Assembly (NCBI GenBank): GCA_963682175.1
Contig: OY821793.1
Span: 26,371,493 to 26,435,492 of the forward strand
Direction: 5' to 3'
DNA from: Triglochin maritima
Lineage: Eukaryota; Streptophyta; Magnoliopsida; Alismatales; Juncaginaceae
DNA length: 64,000 bases
Below, piece by piece: positions 1 to 13,600 of this stretch (positions are counted from its first letter, which is position 1; every line of letters begins with the position of its first letter). Both the position numbers and the translations under genes were made by a program. The notes under the pieces were generated by a model, which had not been told where the DNA came from, did not search any database, and was given only the letters and a program-made list of their open reading frames with translations.

Positions 1-288
1 CGTAGACAATTCATCCCTCTATCTGCCCCTAAAATTTCAGAGCAAACGCCGAAGAATTCGAGGTCGCGCCTCCTCCAAGAAGACGTAGCTCCCTACCAGC
101 CACGCCCCCACATCGTCAGCATTCTTCATCTCATCGCGCCTCGCCCTACATACATCTAAATCGGGCATTCTAAGAGGAGTTACCCATCCACTCCTCCTCA
201 CTATGTGCTCGGGTGCCCAAATATAGACTAAGGCTCACCTAAGGTCCACTCAGGCCATTGCTTGGCACAAACGATGCGGCAGCTTCCA

Positions 289-397
289 CTTTGCCCGCGG
301 GCAACACCCATGGACTTCCAAACGCGTTTTGGAAGCAAATGGGGGTAGGCAACAACCGTGGGAACCCAAGCATGGGCACGAGCAACGTCCCAAAGAA
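289..397. repeat. Internal subrepeat 1 of the monomer
   Basis: This 109-bp segment begins CTTTGCCCGCGGGCAACACCC and contains a near-palindromic core at 316-334 (TTCCAAACGCGTTTTGGAA). The core is followed by AGGCAACAACCGTGGGAACC and GAGCAACGTCC. The same order of words recurs at 398 and 511. It is present in every monomer of the array. Confidence 0.85.
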
Positions 398-510
398 CTT
401 TCCCCACGAGAAACCCCCATTCCCTTCCGGACGCGTTCGGAAGTGCACGGGAAGGCAACAACCTTGGGCAACCGAGCACGTCGAAGAGCAACGTCCACAG
501 GCACCTTGGT
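398..510. repeat. Internal subrepeat 2 of the monomer
   Basis: This 113-bp segment begins CTTTCCCCACGAGAAACCCCC and has its core at 425-442 (TTCCGGACGCGTTCGGAA, palindromic apart from one mismatched pair). AGGCAACAACCTTGGGCAACC and GAGCAACGTCC follow, aligning with subrepeat 1 with small gaps. It is the copy most similar to subrepeat 1. Confidence 0.85.
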
Positions 511-612
511 CTTTGCCCACGAGCAACCTCCATTTCACCTACAAGTGCGCTTTCACTGCCAAACGTGTTTTGGAAGCGAATGCCGCAGGCCACTGCCGCG
601 AGCACACACTAG
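511..612. repeat. Internal subrepeat 3 of the monomer (more diverged)
   Basis: This copy begins CTTTGCCCACGAGCAACCTCC, clearly matching the starts of subrepeats 1 and 2. About 22 extra bases then precede its core at 557-575 (TGCCAAACGTGTTTTGGAA). Beyond GGAAGCGAATG the match to the other copies fades, so the right end is approximate. Confidence 0.75.
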
Positions 613-646
613 GCCCTAGCGTGGCGCTGACATGCCAACTATGACA

Positions 647-661
647 ACACTAGGCTAGTGT
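647..661. repeat. Perfect 15-bp inverted repeat in each monomer
   Basis: ACACTAGGCTAGTGT is two 7-bp arms around a single central G. It recurs at the same place in most units. Single changes break it in m3 (GCTAGTCTCC, about 2477), m49 (GCTACTGTCC, about 43470) and m57 (ACACCTGGCTAG, about 51662). It could form a small cruciform, but no function can be read from sequence alone. Confidence 0.8.
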
Positions 662-3600
662 CCATCGTCCGACCGCCAAATCACTCCGAGATGGGTGCAC
701 CTCGTAGATAATGCGGATGGATATGTGGGGTCCTAAGTTCCATAAACCGTGGTTGGGCCGCCTAAAGACCACTTAGAAACTAGGTGTGGGGCTGGCCACA
801 TGCCACGCGTGGAGCTGGCCAAAGGCCACTCCGTCGCCACCCTGCAGGCCAACACCAAATCGTCTGCGCCTCGAGCATCCAACCTCCAAATCGAGCGTTC
901 TAACTTGCATTACGTAGCCAATTCGTCCCTCTATCTGCCCCTAAAATTTCAGAGCAAACGCCGAAGAATTCGGGGTCGTGCCTCCTCCAAGAAGACGTAG
1001 CTCCCTACCAGCCACGCCCCCACATCGTCAGCATTCTTCATCTCATCGCGCCTCGCCCTACATACATCTAAATCGGGCATTCTAAGAGGAGTTACCCATC
1101 CACTCCTCCTCACTATGTGCTCGGGTGCCCAAATATAGACTAAGGCTCACCTAAGGTCCACTCAGGCCATTGCTTGGCACAAACGATGCGGCAGCTTCCA
1201 CTTTGCCCGCGGGCAACACCCATGGACTTCCAAACGCGTTTTGGAAGCGAATGGGGGTAGGAAACAACCGTGGGAACCCAAGCATGGGCACGAGCAACGT
1301 CCCAAAGAACTTTCCCCATGAGAAACCCCCATTCCCTTCCGGACGCGTTCGGAAGTGCACGGGAAGGCAACAACCTTGGGCAACCGAGCACGTCGAAGAG
1401 CAACGTCCACAGGCACCTTGGTCTTTGCCCACGAGCAACCTCCATTTCACCTACAAGTGTGCTTTCACTGCCAAACGTGTTTTGGAAGCGAATGCCGCAG
1501 GCCACTACCGCGAGCACACACTAGGCCCTAGCGTGGCGCTGACATGCCAACTATGACAACACTAGGCTAGTGTCCATCGTCCGACCGCCAAATCACTCCG
1601 AGATGGGTGCACCTCGTAGATAATGCGGATGGATATGTGGGGTCCTAAGTTCCATAAACCGTGGTTGGGCCGCCTAAAGACCACTTAGAAACTAGGTGTG
1701 GGGCTGGCCACATGCCACGCGTGGAGCTGGCCAAAGGCCACTCCGTCGCCACCCTGCAGGCCAACACCAAATCGTCTGCGCCTCGAGCATCCAACCTCCA
1801 AATCGAGCGTTCTAACTTGCATTACGTAGCCAATTCATCCCTCTATCTGCCCCTAAAATTTCAGAGCAAACGCCGAAGAATTCGGGGTCGCGCCTCCTCC
1901 AAGAAGACGTAGCTCCCTACCAGCCACGCCCCCACATCGTCAGCATTCTTCATCTCATCGCGCCTCACCCTACATACATCTAAATCGGGCATTCTAAGAG
2001 GAGTTACCCATCCACTCCTCCTCACTATGTGATCGGGTGCCCGAATATAGACTAAGGCTCACCTAAGGTCCACTCAGGCCATTGCTTGGCACAAACGATG
2101 CGGCAGCTTCCACTTTGCCCGCGGGCAACACCCATGGACTTCCAAACGCGTTTTGGAAGCGAATGGGGTAGGCAACAACCATGGGAACCCAAGAATGGGC
2201 ACGAGCAACGTCCCAAAGAACTTTCCCCACGAGAAACCCCCATTCCCTTCCGGACGCGTTCAGAAGTGCACGGGAAGGCAACAACCTTGGGCAACCGAGC
2301 ACGTCGAAGAGCAACGTCCACAGGCACCTTGGTCTTTGCCCACGAGCAACCTCCATTTCACCTACAAGTGCGCTTTCACTGCCAAACGTGTTTTGGAAGC
2401 GAATGCCGCTGGCCACTGCCGCGAGCACACACTAGGCCCTAGCGTGGCGCTGACATGCCAACTATGACAACACTAGGCTAGTCTCCATCGCCTGACCGCC
2501 AAATCACTCCGAGATGGGTGCACCTCGTAGATAACGCGGAGGGATATGTGGGGTCCTAAGTTCCATAAACCGTGGTTGGGCCGCCTAAAGACCACTTAGA
2601 AACTAGGTGTGGGGCTGGTCACATGCCACGCGTGGAGCTGGCCAAAGGCCACTCCGTCGCTACCATGCAGGCCAACACCAAATCGGCTGCGCCTCGAGCA
2701 TCCGACCTCCAAATCGAGCGTTCTAACTTGCATTACGTAGACAATTCATCCCTCTATCTGCCCCTAAAATTTCAGAGCAAACGCCGAAGAATTCGGGGTC
2801 GCGCCTCCTCCAAGAAGACGTAGCTCCCTACCAGCCACGCCCCCACATCGTCAGCATTCTTCATCTCATCGCGCCTCACCCTACATACATCTAAATCGGG
2901 CATTCTAAGAGGAGTTACCCATCCACTCCTCCTCACTATGTGATCGAGTGCCCAAATATAGACTAAGGCTCACCTAAGGTCCACTCAGGCCATTGCTTGG
3001 CACAAACGATGCGGCAGCTTCCACTTTGCCCGCGGGCAACACCCATGGACTTCCAAACGCGTTTTGGAAGCGAATGGGGTAGGCAACAACCGTGGGAACC
3101 CAAGAATGGGCACGAGCAACGTCCCAAAGAACTTTCCCCACGAGAAACCCCATTCCCTTCCGGACGCGTTCGGAAGTGCACGGGAAGGCAACAACCTTGG
3201 GCAACCGAGCACGTCGAAGAGCAAAGTCCACAGGCACCTTGGTCTTTGCCCACGAGCAACCTCCATTTCACCTACAAGTGCGCTTTCACTGCCAAACGTG
3301 TTTTGGAAGCGAATGCCGCAGGCCACTGCCGCGAGCACACACTAGGCCCTAGCGTGGTGCTGACATGCCAACTATGACAACACTAGGCTAGTGTCCATCG
3401 CCCGACCGCCAAATCACTCCGAGATGGGTGCACCTCGTAGATAACGCGGAGGGATATGTGGGGTCCTAAGTTCCATAAACCGTGGTTGGGCCGCCTAAAG
3501 ACCACTTAGAAACTAGGTGTGGGGCTGGTCACATGCCACGCGTGGAGCTGGCCAAAGGCCACTCCGTCGCCACCATGCAGGCCAACACCAAATCGGCTGC

Positions 3601-6600
3601 GCCTCGAGCATCCGACCTCCAAATCGAGCGTTCTAACTTGCATTACGTAGACAATTCATCCCTCTATCTGCCCCTAAAATTTCAGAGCAAACGCCGAAGA
3701 ATTCGGGGTCGCGCCTCCTCCAAGAAGACGTAGCTCCCTACCAGCCACGCCCCCACATCGTCAGCATTCTTCATCTCATCGCGCCTCACCCTGCATACAT
3801 CTAAATCGGGCATTCTAAGAGGAGTTACCCATCCACTCCTCCTCACTACGTGATCGGGTGCCCAAATATAGACTAAGGCTCACCTAAGGTCCACTCAGGC
3901 CATTGCTTGGCACAAACGATGCGGCAGCTTCCACTTTGCCCGCGGGCAACACCCATGGACTTCCAAACGCGTTTTGGAAGCGAATGGGGTAGGCAACAAC
4001 CGTGGGAACCCAAGAATGGGCACGAGCAACGTCCCAAAGAACTTTCCCCACGAGAAACCCCCATTCCCTTCCGGACGCGTTCGGAAGTGCACGGGAAGGC
4101 AACAACCTTGGGCAACCGAGCACGTCGAAGAGCAAAGTCCACAGGCACCTTGGTCTTTGCCCACGAGCAACCTCCATTTCACCTACAAGTGCGCTTTCAC
4201 TGCCAAACGTGTTTTGGAAGCGAATGCCGCAGGCCACTGCCGCGAGCACACACTAGGCCCTAGCGTGGCGCTGACATGCCAACTATGACAACACTAGGCT
4301 AGTGTCCATCGCCCGACCGCCAAATCACTCCGAGATGGGTGCACCTCGTAGATAACGCGGAGGGATATGTGGGGTCCTAAGTTCCATAAACCGTGGTTGG
4401 GCCGCCTAAAGACCACTTAGAAACTAGGTGTGGGGCTGGTCACATGCCACGCGTGGAGCTGGCCAAAGGCCACTCCGTCGCCACCATGCAGGCCAACACC
4501 AAATCGGCTGCGCCTCGAGCATCCGACCTCCAAATCGAGCGTTCTAACTTGCATTACGTAGACAATTCATCCCTCTATCTGCCCCTAAAATTTCAGAGCA
4601 AACGCCGAAGAATTCGGGGTCGCGCCTCCTCCAAGAAGACGTAGCTCCCTACCAGCCACGCCCCCACATCGTCAGCATTCTTCATCTCATCGCGCCTCAC
4701 CCTGCATACATCTAAATCGGGCATTCTAAGAGGAGTTACCCATCCACTCCTCCTCACTACGTGATCGGGTGCCCAAATATAGACTAAGGCTCACCTAAGG
4801 TCCACTCAGGCCATTGCTTGGCACAAACGATGCGGCAGCTTCCACTTTGCCCGCGGGCAACACCCATGGACTTCCAAACGCGTTTTGGAAGCGAATGGGG
4901 TAGGCAACAACCGTGGGAACCCAAGAATGGGCACGAGCAACGTCCCAAAGAACTTTCCCCACGAGAAACCCCCATTCCCTTCCGGACGCGTTCGGAAGTG
5001 CACGGGAAGGCAACAACCTTGGGCAACCGAGCACGTCGAAGAGCAAAGTCCACAGGCACCTTGGTCTTTGCCCACGAGCAACCTCCATTTCACCTACAAG
5101 TGCGCTTTCACTGCCAAACGTGTTTTGGAAGCGAATGCCGCAGGCCACTGCCGCGAGCACACACTAGGCCCTAGCGTGGCGCTGACATGCCAACTATGAC
5201 AACACTAGGCTAGTGTCCATCGCCCGACCGCCAAATCACTCCGAGATGGGTGCACCTCGTAGATAACGCGGAGGGATATGTGGGGTCCTAAGTTCCATAA
5301 ACCGTGGTTGGGCCGCCTAAAGACCACTTAGAAACTAGGTGTGGGGCTGGTCACATGCCACGCGTGGAGCTGGCCAAAGGCCACTCCGTCGCCACCATGC
5401 AGGCCAACACCAAATCGGCTGCGCCTCGAGCATCCGACCTCCAAATCGAGCGTTCTAACTTGCATTACGTAGACAATTCATCCCTCTATCTGCCCCTAAA
5501 ATTTCAGAGCAAACGCCGAAGAATTCGGGGTCGCGCCTCCTCCAAGAAGACGTAGCTCCCTACCAGCCACGCCCCCACATCGTCAGCATTCTTCATCTCA
5601 TCGCGCCTCACCCTACATACATCTAAATCGGGCATTCTAAGAGGAGTTACCCATCCACTCCTCCTCACTATGTGATCGGGTGCCCAAATATAGACTAAGG
5701 CTCACCTAAGGTCCACTCAGGCCATTGCTTGGCACAAACGATGCGGCAGCTTCCACTTTGCCCGCGGGCAACACCCATGGACTTCCAAACGCGTTTTGGA
5801 AGCGAATGGGGTAGGCAACAACCGTGGGAACCCAAGAATGGGCACGAGCAACGTCCCAAAGAACTTTCCCCACGAGAAACCCCCATTCCCTTCCGGACGC
5901 GTTCGGAAGTGCACGGGAAGGCAACAACCTTGGGCAACCGAGCACGTCGAAGAGCAAAGTCCACAGGCACCTTGGTCTTTGCCCACGAGCAACCTCCATT
6001 TCACCTACAAGTGCGCTTTCACTGCCAAACGTGTTTTGGAAGCGAATGCCGCAGGCCACTGCCGCGAGCACACACTAGGCCCTAGCGTGGCGCTGACATG
6101 CCAACTATGACAACACTAGGCTAGTGTCCATCGCCCGACCGCCAAATCACTCCGAGATGGGTGCACCTCGTAGATAACGCGGAGGGATATGTGGGGTCCT
6201 AAGTTCCATAAACCGTGGTTGGGCCGCCTAAAGACCACTTAGAAACTAGGTGTGGGGCTGGTCACATGCCACGCGTGGAGCTGGCCAAAGGCCACTCCGT
6301 CGCCACCATGCAGGCCAACACCAAATCGGCTGCGCCTCGAGCATCCGACCTCCAAATCGAGCGTTCTAACTTGCATTACGTAGACAATTCATCCCTCTAT
6401 CTGCCCCTAAAATTTCAGAGCAAACGCCGAAAAATTCGGGGTCGCGCCTCCTCCAAGAAGACGTAGCTCCCTACCAGCCACGCCCCCACATCGTCAGCAT
6501 TCTTCATCTCATCGCGCCTCACCCTACATACATCTAAATCGGGCATTCTAAGAGGAGTTACCCATCCACTCCTCCTCACTATGTGATCGGGTGCCCAAAT

Positions 6601-9600
6601 ATAGACTAAGGCTCACCTAAGGTCCACTCAGGCCATTGCTTGGCACAAACGATGCGGCAGCTTCCACTTTGCCCGCGGGCAACACCCATGGACTTCCAAA
6701 CGCGTTTTGGAAGCGAATGGGGTAGGCAACAACCGTGGGAACCCAAGAATGGGCACGAGCAACGTCCCAAAGAACTTTCCCCACGAGAAACCCCCATTCC
6801 CTTCCGGACGCGTTCGGAAGTGCACGGGAAGGCAACAACCTTGGGCAACCGAGCACGTCGAAGAGCAAAGTCCACAGGCACCTTGGTCTTTGCCCACGAG
6901 CAACCTCCATTTCACCTACAAGTGCGCTTTCACTGCCAAACGTGTTTTGGAAGCGAATGCCGCAGGCCACTGCCGCGAGCACACACTAGGCCCTAGCGTG
7001 GCGCTGACATGCCAACTATGACAACACTAGGCTAGTGTCCATCGCCCGACCGCCAAATCACTCCGAGATGGGTGCACCTCGTAGATAACGCGGAGGGATA
7101 TGTGGGGTCCTAAGTTCCATAAACCGTGGTTGGGCCGCCTAAAGACCACTTAGAAACTAGGTGTGGGGCTGGTCACATGCCACGCGTGGAGCTAGCCAAA
7201 GGCCACTCCGTCGCCACCATGCAGGCCAACACCAAATCGGCTGCGCCTCGAGCATCCGACCTCCAAATCGAGCGTTCTAACTTGCATTACGTAGACAATT
7301 CATCCCTCTATCTGCCCCTAAAATTTCAGAGCAAACGCCGAAGAATTCGGGGTCGCGCCTCCTCCAAGAAGACGTAGCTCCCTACCAGCCACGCCCCCAC
7401 ATCGTCAGCATTCTTCATCTCATCGCGCCTCACCCTACATACATCTAAATCGGGCATTCTAAGAGGAGTTACCCATCCACTCCTCCTCACTATGTGATCG
7501 GGTGCCCAAATATAGACTAAGGCTCACCTAAGGTCCACTCAGGCCATTGCTTGGCACAAACGATGCGGCAGCTTCCACTTTGCCCGCGGGCAACACCCAT
7601 GGACTTCCAAACGCGTTTTGGAAGCGAATGGGGTAGGCAACAACCGTGGGAACCCAAGAATGGGCACGAGCAACGTCCCAAAGAACTTTCCCCACGAGAA
7701 ACCCCCATTCCCTTCCGGACGCGTTCGGAAGTGCACGGGAAGGCAACAACCTTGGGCAACCGAGCACGTCGAAGAGCAAAGTCCACAGGCACCTTGGTCT
7801 TTGCCCACGAGCAACCTCCATTTCACCTACAAGTGCGCTTTCACTGCCAAACGTGTTTTGGAAGCGAATGCCGCAGGCCACTGCCGCGAGCACACACTAG
7901 GCCCTAGCGTGGCGCTGACATGCCAACTATGACAACACTAGGCTAGTGTCCATCGCCCGACCGCCAAATCACTCCGAGATGGGTGCACCTCGTAGATAAC
8001 GCGGAGGGATATGTGGGGTCCTAAGTTCCATAAACCGTGGTTGGGCCGCCTAAAGACCACTTAGAAACTAGGTGTGGGGCTGGTCACATGCCACGCGTGG
8101 AGCTGGCCAAAGGCCACTCCGTCGCCACCATGCAGGCCAACACCAAATCGGCTGCGCCTCGAGCATCCGACCTCCAAATCGAGCGTTCTAACTTGCATTA
8201 CGTAGACAATTCATCCCTCTATCTGCCCCTAAAATTTCAGAGCAAACGCCGAAGAATTCGGGGTCGCGCCTCCTCCAAGAAGACGTAGCTCCCTACCAGC
8301 CACGCCCCCACATCGTCAGCATTCTTCATCTCATCGCGCCTCACCCTACATACATCTAAATCGGGCATTCTAAGAGGAGTTACCCATCCACTCCTCCTCA
8401 CTATGTGATCGGGTGCCCAAATATAGACTAAGGCTCACCTAAGGTCCACTCAGGCCATTGCTTGGCACAAACGATGCGGCAGCTTCCACTTTGCCCGCGG
8501 GCAACACCCATGGACTTCCAAACGCGTTTTGGAAGCGAATGGGGTAGGCAACAACCGTGGGAACCCAAGAATGGGCACGAGCAACGTCCCAAAGAACTTT
8601 CCCCACGAGAAACCCCCATTCCCTTCCGGACGCGTTCGGAAGTGCACGGGAAGGCAACAACCTTGGGCAACCGAGCACGTCGAAGAGCAAAGTCCACAGG
8701 CACCTTGGTCTTTGCCCACGAGCAACCTCCATTTCACCTACAAGTGCGCTTTCACTGCCAAACGTGTTTTGGAAGCGAATGCCGCAGGCCACTGCCGCGA
8801 GCACACACTAGGCCCTAGCGTGGCGCTGACATGCCAACTATGACAACACTAGGCTAGTGTCCATCGCCCGACCGCCAAATCACTCCGAGATGGGTGCACC
8901 TCGTAGATAACGCGGAGGGATATGTGGGGTCCTAAGTTCCATAAACCGTGGTTGGGCCGCCTAAAGACCACTTAGAAACTAGGTGTGGGGCTGGGCACAT
9001 GCCACGCGTGGAGCTGGCCAAAGGCCACTCCGTCGCCACCATGCAGGCCAACACCAAATCGGCTGCGCCTCGAGCATCCGACCTCCAAATCGAGCGTTCT
9101 AACTTGCATTACGTAGACAATTCATCCCTCTATCTGCCCCTAAAATTTCAGAGCAAACGCCGAAGAATTCGGGGTCGCGCCTCCTCCAAGAAGACGTAGC
9201 TCCCTACCAGCCACGCCCCCACATCGTCAGCATTCTTCATCTCATCGCGCCTCACCCTACATACATCTAAATCGGGCATTCTAAGAGGAGTTACCCATCC
9301 ACTCCTCCTCACTATGTGATCGGGTGCCCAAATATAGACTAAGGCTCACCTAAGGTCCACTCAGGCCATTGCTTGGCACAAACGATGCGGCAGCTTCCAC
9401 TTTGCCCGCGGGCAACACCCATGGACTTCCAAACGCGTTTTGGAAGCGAATGGGGTAGGCAACAACCGTGGGAACCCAAGAATGGGCACGAGCAACGTCC
9501 CAAAGAACTTTCCCCACGAGAAACCCCCATTCCCTTCCGGACGCGTTCGGAAGTGCACGGGAAGGCAACAACCTTGGGCAACCGAGCACGTCGAAGAGCA

Positions 9601-10605
9601 AAGTCCACAGGCACCTTGGTCTTTGCCCACGAGCAACCTCCATTTCACCTACAAGTGCGCTTTCACTGCCAAACGTGTTTTGGAAGCGAATGCCGCAGGC
9701 CACTGCCGCGAGCACACACTAGGCCCTAGCGTGGCGCTGACATGCCAACTATGACAACACTAGGCTAGTGTCCATCGCCCGACCGCCAAATCACTCCGAG
9801 ATGGGTGCACCTCGTAGATAACGCGGAGGGATATGTGGGGTCCTAAGTTCCATAAACCGTGGTTGGGCCGCCTAAAGACCACTTAGAAACTAGGTGTGGG
9901 GCTGGTCACATGCCACGCGTGGAGCTGGCCAAAGGCCACTCCGTCGCCACCATGCAGGCCAACACCAAATCGGCTGCGCCTCGAGCATCCGACCTCCAAA
10001 TCGAGCGTTCTAACTTGCATTACGTAGACAATTCATCCCTCTATCTGCCCCTAAAATTTCAGAGCAAACGCCGAAGAATTCGGGGTCGCGCCTCCTCCAA
10101 GAAGACGTAGCTCCCTACCAGCCACGCCCCCACATCGTCAGCATTCTTCATCTCATCGCGCCTCACCCTACATACATCTAAATCGGGCATTCTAAGAGGA
10201 GTTACCCATCCACTCCTCCTCACTATGTGATCGGGTGCCCAAATATAGACTAAGGCTCACCTAAGGTCCACTCAGGCCATTGCTTGGCACAAACGATGCG
10301 GCAGCTTCCACTTTGCCCGCGGGCAACACCCATGGACTTCCAAACGCTTTTTGGAAGCGAATGGGGTAGGCAACAACCGTGGGAACCCAAGAATGGGCAC
10401 GAGCAACGTCCCAAAGAACTTTCCCCACGAGAAACCCCCATTCCCTTCCGGACGCGTTCGGAAGTGCACGGGAAGGCAACAACCTTGGGCAACCGAGCAC
10501 GTCGAAGAGCAAAGTCCACAGGCACCTTGGTCTTTGCCCACGAGCAACCTCCATTTCACCTACAAGTGCGCTTTCACTGCCAAACGTGTTTTGGAAGCGA
10601 ATGCC

Positions 10606-13600
10606 ACAGGCCACTGCCGCGAGCACACACTAGGCCCTAGCGTGGCGCTGACATGCCAACTATGACAACACTAGGCTAGTGTCCATCGCCCGACCGCCAA
10701 ATCACTCCGAGATGGGTGCACCTCGTAGATAACGCGGAGGGATATGTGGGGTCCTAAGTTCCATAAACCGTGGTTGGGCCGCCTAAAGACCACTTAGAAA
10801 CTAGGTGTGGGGCTGGTCACATGCCACGCGTGGAGCTGGCCAAAGGCCACTCCGTCGCCACCATGCAGGCCAACACCAAATCGGCTGCGCCTCGAGCATC
10901 CGACCTCCACATCGAGCGTTCTAACTTGCATTACGTAGACAATTCATCCCTCTATCTGCCCCTAAAATTTCAGAGCAAACGCCGAAGAATTCGGGGTCGC
11001 GCCTCCTCCAAGAAGACGTAGCTCCCTACCAGCCACGCCCCCACATCGTCAGCATTCTTCATCTCATCGCGCCTCACCCTACATACATCTAAATCGGGCA
11101 TTCTAAGAGGAGTTACCCATCCACTCCTCCTCACTATGTGATCGGGTGCCCAAATATAGACTAAGGCTCACCTAAGGTCCACTCAGGCCATTGCTTGGCA
11201 CAAACGATGCGGCAGCTTCCACTTTGCCCGCGGGCAACACCCATGGACTTCCAAACGCGTTTTGGAAGCGAATGGGGTAGGCAACAACCGTGGGAACCCA
11301 AGAATGGGCACGAGCAACGTCCCAAAGAACTTTCCCCACGAGAAACCCCCATTCCCTTCCGGACGCGTTCGGAAGTGCACGGGAAGGCAACAACCTTGGG
11401 CAACCGAGCACGTCGAAGAGCAAAGTCCACAGGCACCTTGGTCTTTGCCCACGAGCAACCTCCATTTCACCTACAAGTGCGCTTTCACTGCCAAACGTGT
11501 TTTGGAAGCGAATGCCGCAGGCCACTGCCGCGAGCACACACTAGGCCCTAGCGTGGCGCTGACATGCCAACTATGACAACACTAGGCTAGTGTCCATCGC
11601 CCGACCGCCAAATCACTCCGAGATGGGTGCACCTCGTAGATAACGCGGAGGGATATGTGGGGTCCTAAGTTCCATAAACCGTGGTTGGGCCGCCTAAAGA
11701 CCACTTAGAAACTAGGTGTGGGGCTGGTCACATGCCACGCGTGGAGCTGGCCAAAGGCCACTCCGTCGCCACCATGCAGGCCAACACCAAATCGGCTGCG
11801 CCTCGAGCATCCGACCTCCACATCGAGCGTTCTAACTTGCATTACGTAGACAATTCATCCCTCTATCTGCCCCTAAAATTTCAGAGCAAACGCCGAAGAA
11901 TTCGGGGTCGCGCCTCCTCCAAGAAGACGTAGCTCCCTACCAGCCACGCCCCCACATCGTCAGCATTCTTCATCTCATCGCGCCTCACCCTACATACATC
12001 TAAATCGGGCATTCTAAGAGGAGTTACCCATCCACTCCTCCTCACTATGTGATCGGGTGCCCAAATATAGACTAAGGCTCACCTAAGGTCCACTCAGGCC
12101 ATTGCTTGGCACAAACGATGCGGCAGCTTCCACTTTGCCCGCGGGCAACACCCATGGACTTCCAAACGCGTTTTGGAAGCGAATGGGGTAGGCAACAACC
12201 GTGGGAACCCAAGAATGGGCACGAGCAACGTCCCAAAGAACTTTCCCCACGAGAAACCCCCATTCCCTTCCGGACGCGTTCGGAAGTGTACGGGAAGGCA
12301 ACAACCTTGGGCAACCGAGCACGTCGAAGAGCAAAGTCCACAGGCACCTTGGTCTTTGCCCACGAGCAACCTCCATTTCACCTACAAGTGCGCTTTCACT
12401 GCCAAACGTGTTTTGGAAGCGAATGCCGCAGGCCACTGCCGCGAGCACACACTAGGCCCTAGCGTGGCGCTGACATGCCAACTATGACAACACTAGGCTA
12501 GTGTCCATCGCCCGACCGCCAAATCACTCCGAGATGGGTGCACCTCGTAGATAACGCGGAGGGATATGTGGGGTCCTAAGTTCCATAAACCGTGGTTGGG
12601 CCGCCTAAAGACCACTTAGAAACTAGGTGTGGGGCTGGTCACATGCCACGCGTGGAGCTGGCCAAAGGCCACTCCGTCGCCACCATGCAGGCCAACACCA
12701 AATCGGCTGCGCCTCGAGCATCCGACCTCCACATCGAGCGTTCTAACTTGCATTACGTAGACAATTCATCCCTCTATCTGCCCCTAAAATTTCAGAGCAA
12801 ACGCCGAAGAATTCGGGGTCGCGCCTCCTCCAAGAAGACGTAGCTCCCTACCAGCCACGCCCCCACATCGTCAGCATTCTTCATCTCATCGCGCCTCACC
12901 CTACATACATCTAAATCGGGCATTCTAAGAGGAGTTACCCATCCACTCCTCCTCACTATGTGATCGGGTGCCCAAATATAGACTAAGGCTCACCTAAGGT
13001 CCACTCAGGCCATTGCTTGGCACAAACGATGCGGCAGCTTCCACTTTGCCCGCGGGCAACACCCATGGACTTCCAAACGCGTTTTGGAAGCGAATGGGGT
13101 AGGCAACAACCGTGGGAACCCAAGAATGGGCACGAGCAACGTCCCAAAGAACTTTCCCCACGAGAAACCCCCATTCCCTTCCGGACGCGTTCGGAAGTGT
13201 ACGGGAAGGCAACAACCTTGGGCAACCGAGCACGTCGAAGAGCAAAGTCCACAGGCACCTTGGTCTTTGCCCACGAGCAACCTCCATTTCACCTACAAGT
13301 GCGCTTTCACTGCCAAACGTGTTTTGGAAGCGAATGCCGCAGGCCACTGCCGCGAGCACACACTAGGCCCTAGCGTGGCGCTGACATGCCAACTATGACA
13401 ACACTAGGCTAGTGTCCATCGCCCGACCGCCAAATCACTCCGAGATGGGTGCACCTCGTAGATAACGCGGAGGGATATGTGGGGTCCTAAGTTCCATAAA
13501 CCGTGGTTGGGCCGCCTAAAGACCACTTAGAAACTAGGTGTGGGGCTGGTCACATGCCACGCGTGGAGCTGGCCAAAGGCCACTCCGTCGCCACCATGCA

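Larger units (their letters stand above)
1..912. repeat. Reference monomer m1, landmarks of the 912-bp unit
   Basis: This first complete unit is used to locate internal landmarks. Positions 1-288 are a non-repetitive arm with an EcoRI-type GAATTC at 54-59. Positions 289 to about 612 hold three related subrepeats. Positions 647-661 are a perfect inverted repeat. A perfect 10-bp palindrome, CCACGCGTGG, lies at 803-812, flanked by two GCTGGCC(A) direct repeats (791 and 814). A PstI-type CTGCAG lies at 842-847. The last part, about 848-912, leads into the next CGTAG. I recognise no protein, rRNA or tRNA in it, and no similarity to a known satellite that I can name. Confidence 0.85.
1..1829. repeat. 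Subfamily A segment (m1-m2)
   Basis: These units share a 912-bp length (extra G in AATGGGGGTAGG), GTAGCCAATTC at the unit junctions at 913 and 1825, AAATCGTCTGCG, an intact CTGCAG and CGCCTCGCC. The switch to subfamily B falls between the A-type GCCAATTC near 1829 and the B-type CGCCTCACC near 1965. Confidence 0.8.

Noticed and set aside
692..714. GATGGGTGCACCTCGTAGAT resembles the box C region of 5S rRNA genes
   Set aside because: Only about a dozen bases match by memory, with an inserted C, and no box A or intermediate element is found at the proper distance upstream. It is probably chance and not a 5S-derived unit.
228..1000. Recurring open frames of 83-128 codons in every monomer on both strands
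   Set aside because: They overlap in up to six frames, repeat once per 911 bp, and are broken or shifted by the 1-bp indels in m1, m2, m4, m22 and m60. They resemble no protein family I know and are explained by the lack of stop trinucleotides in the subrepeats.
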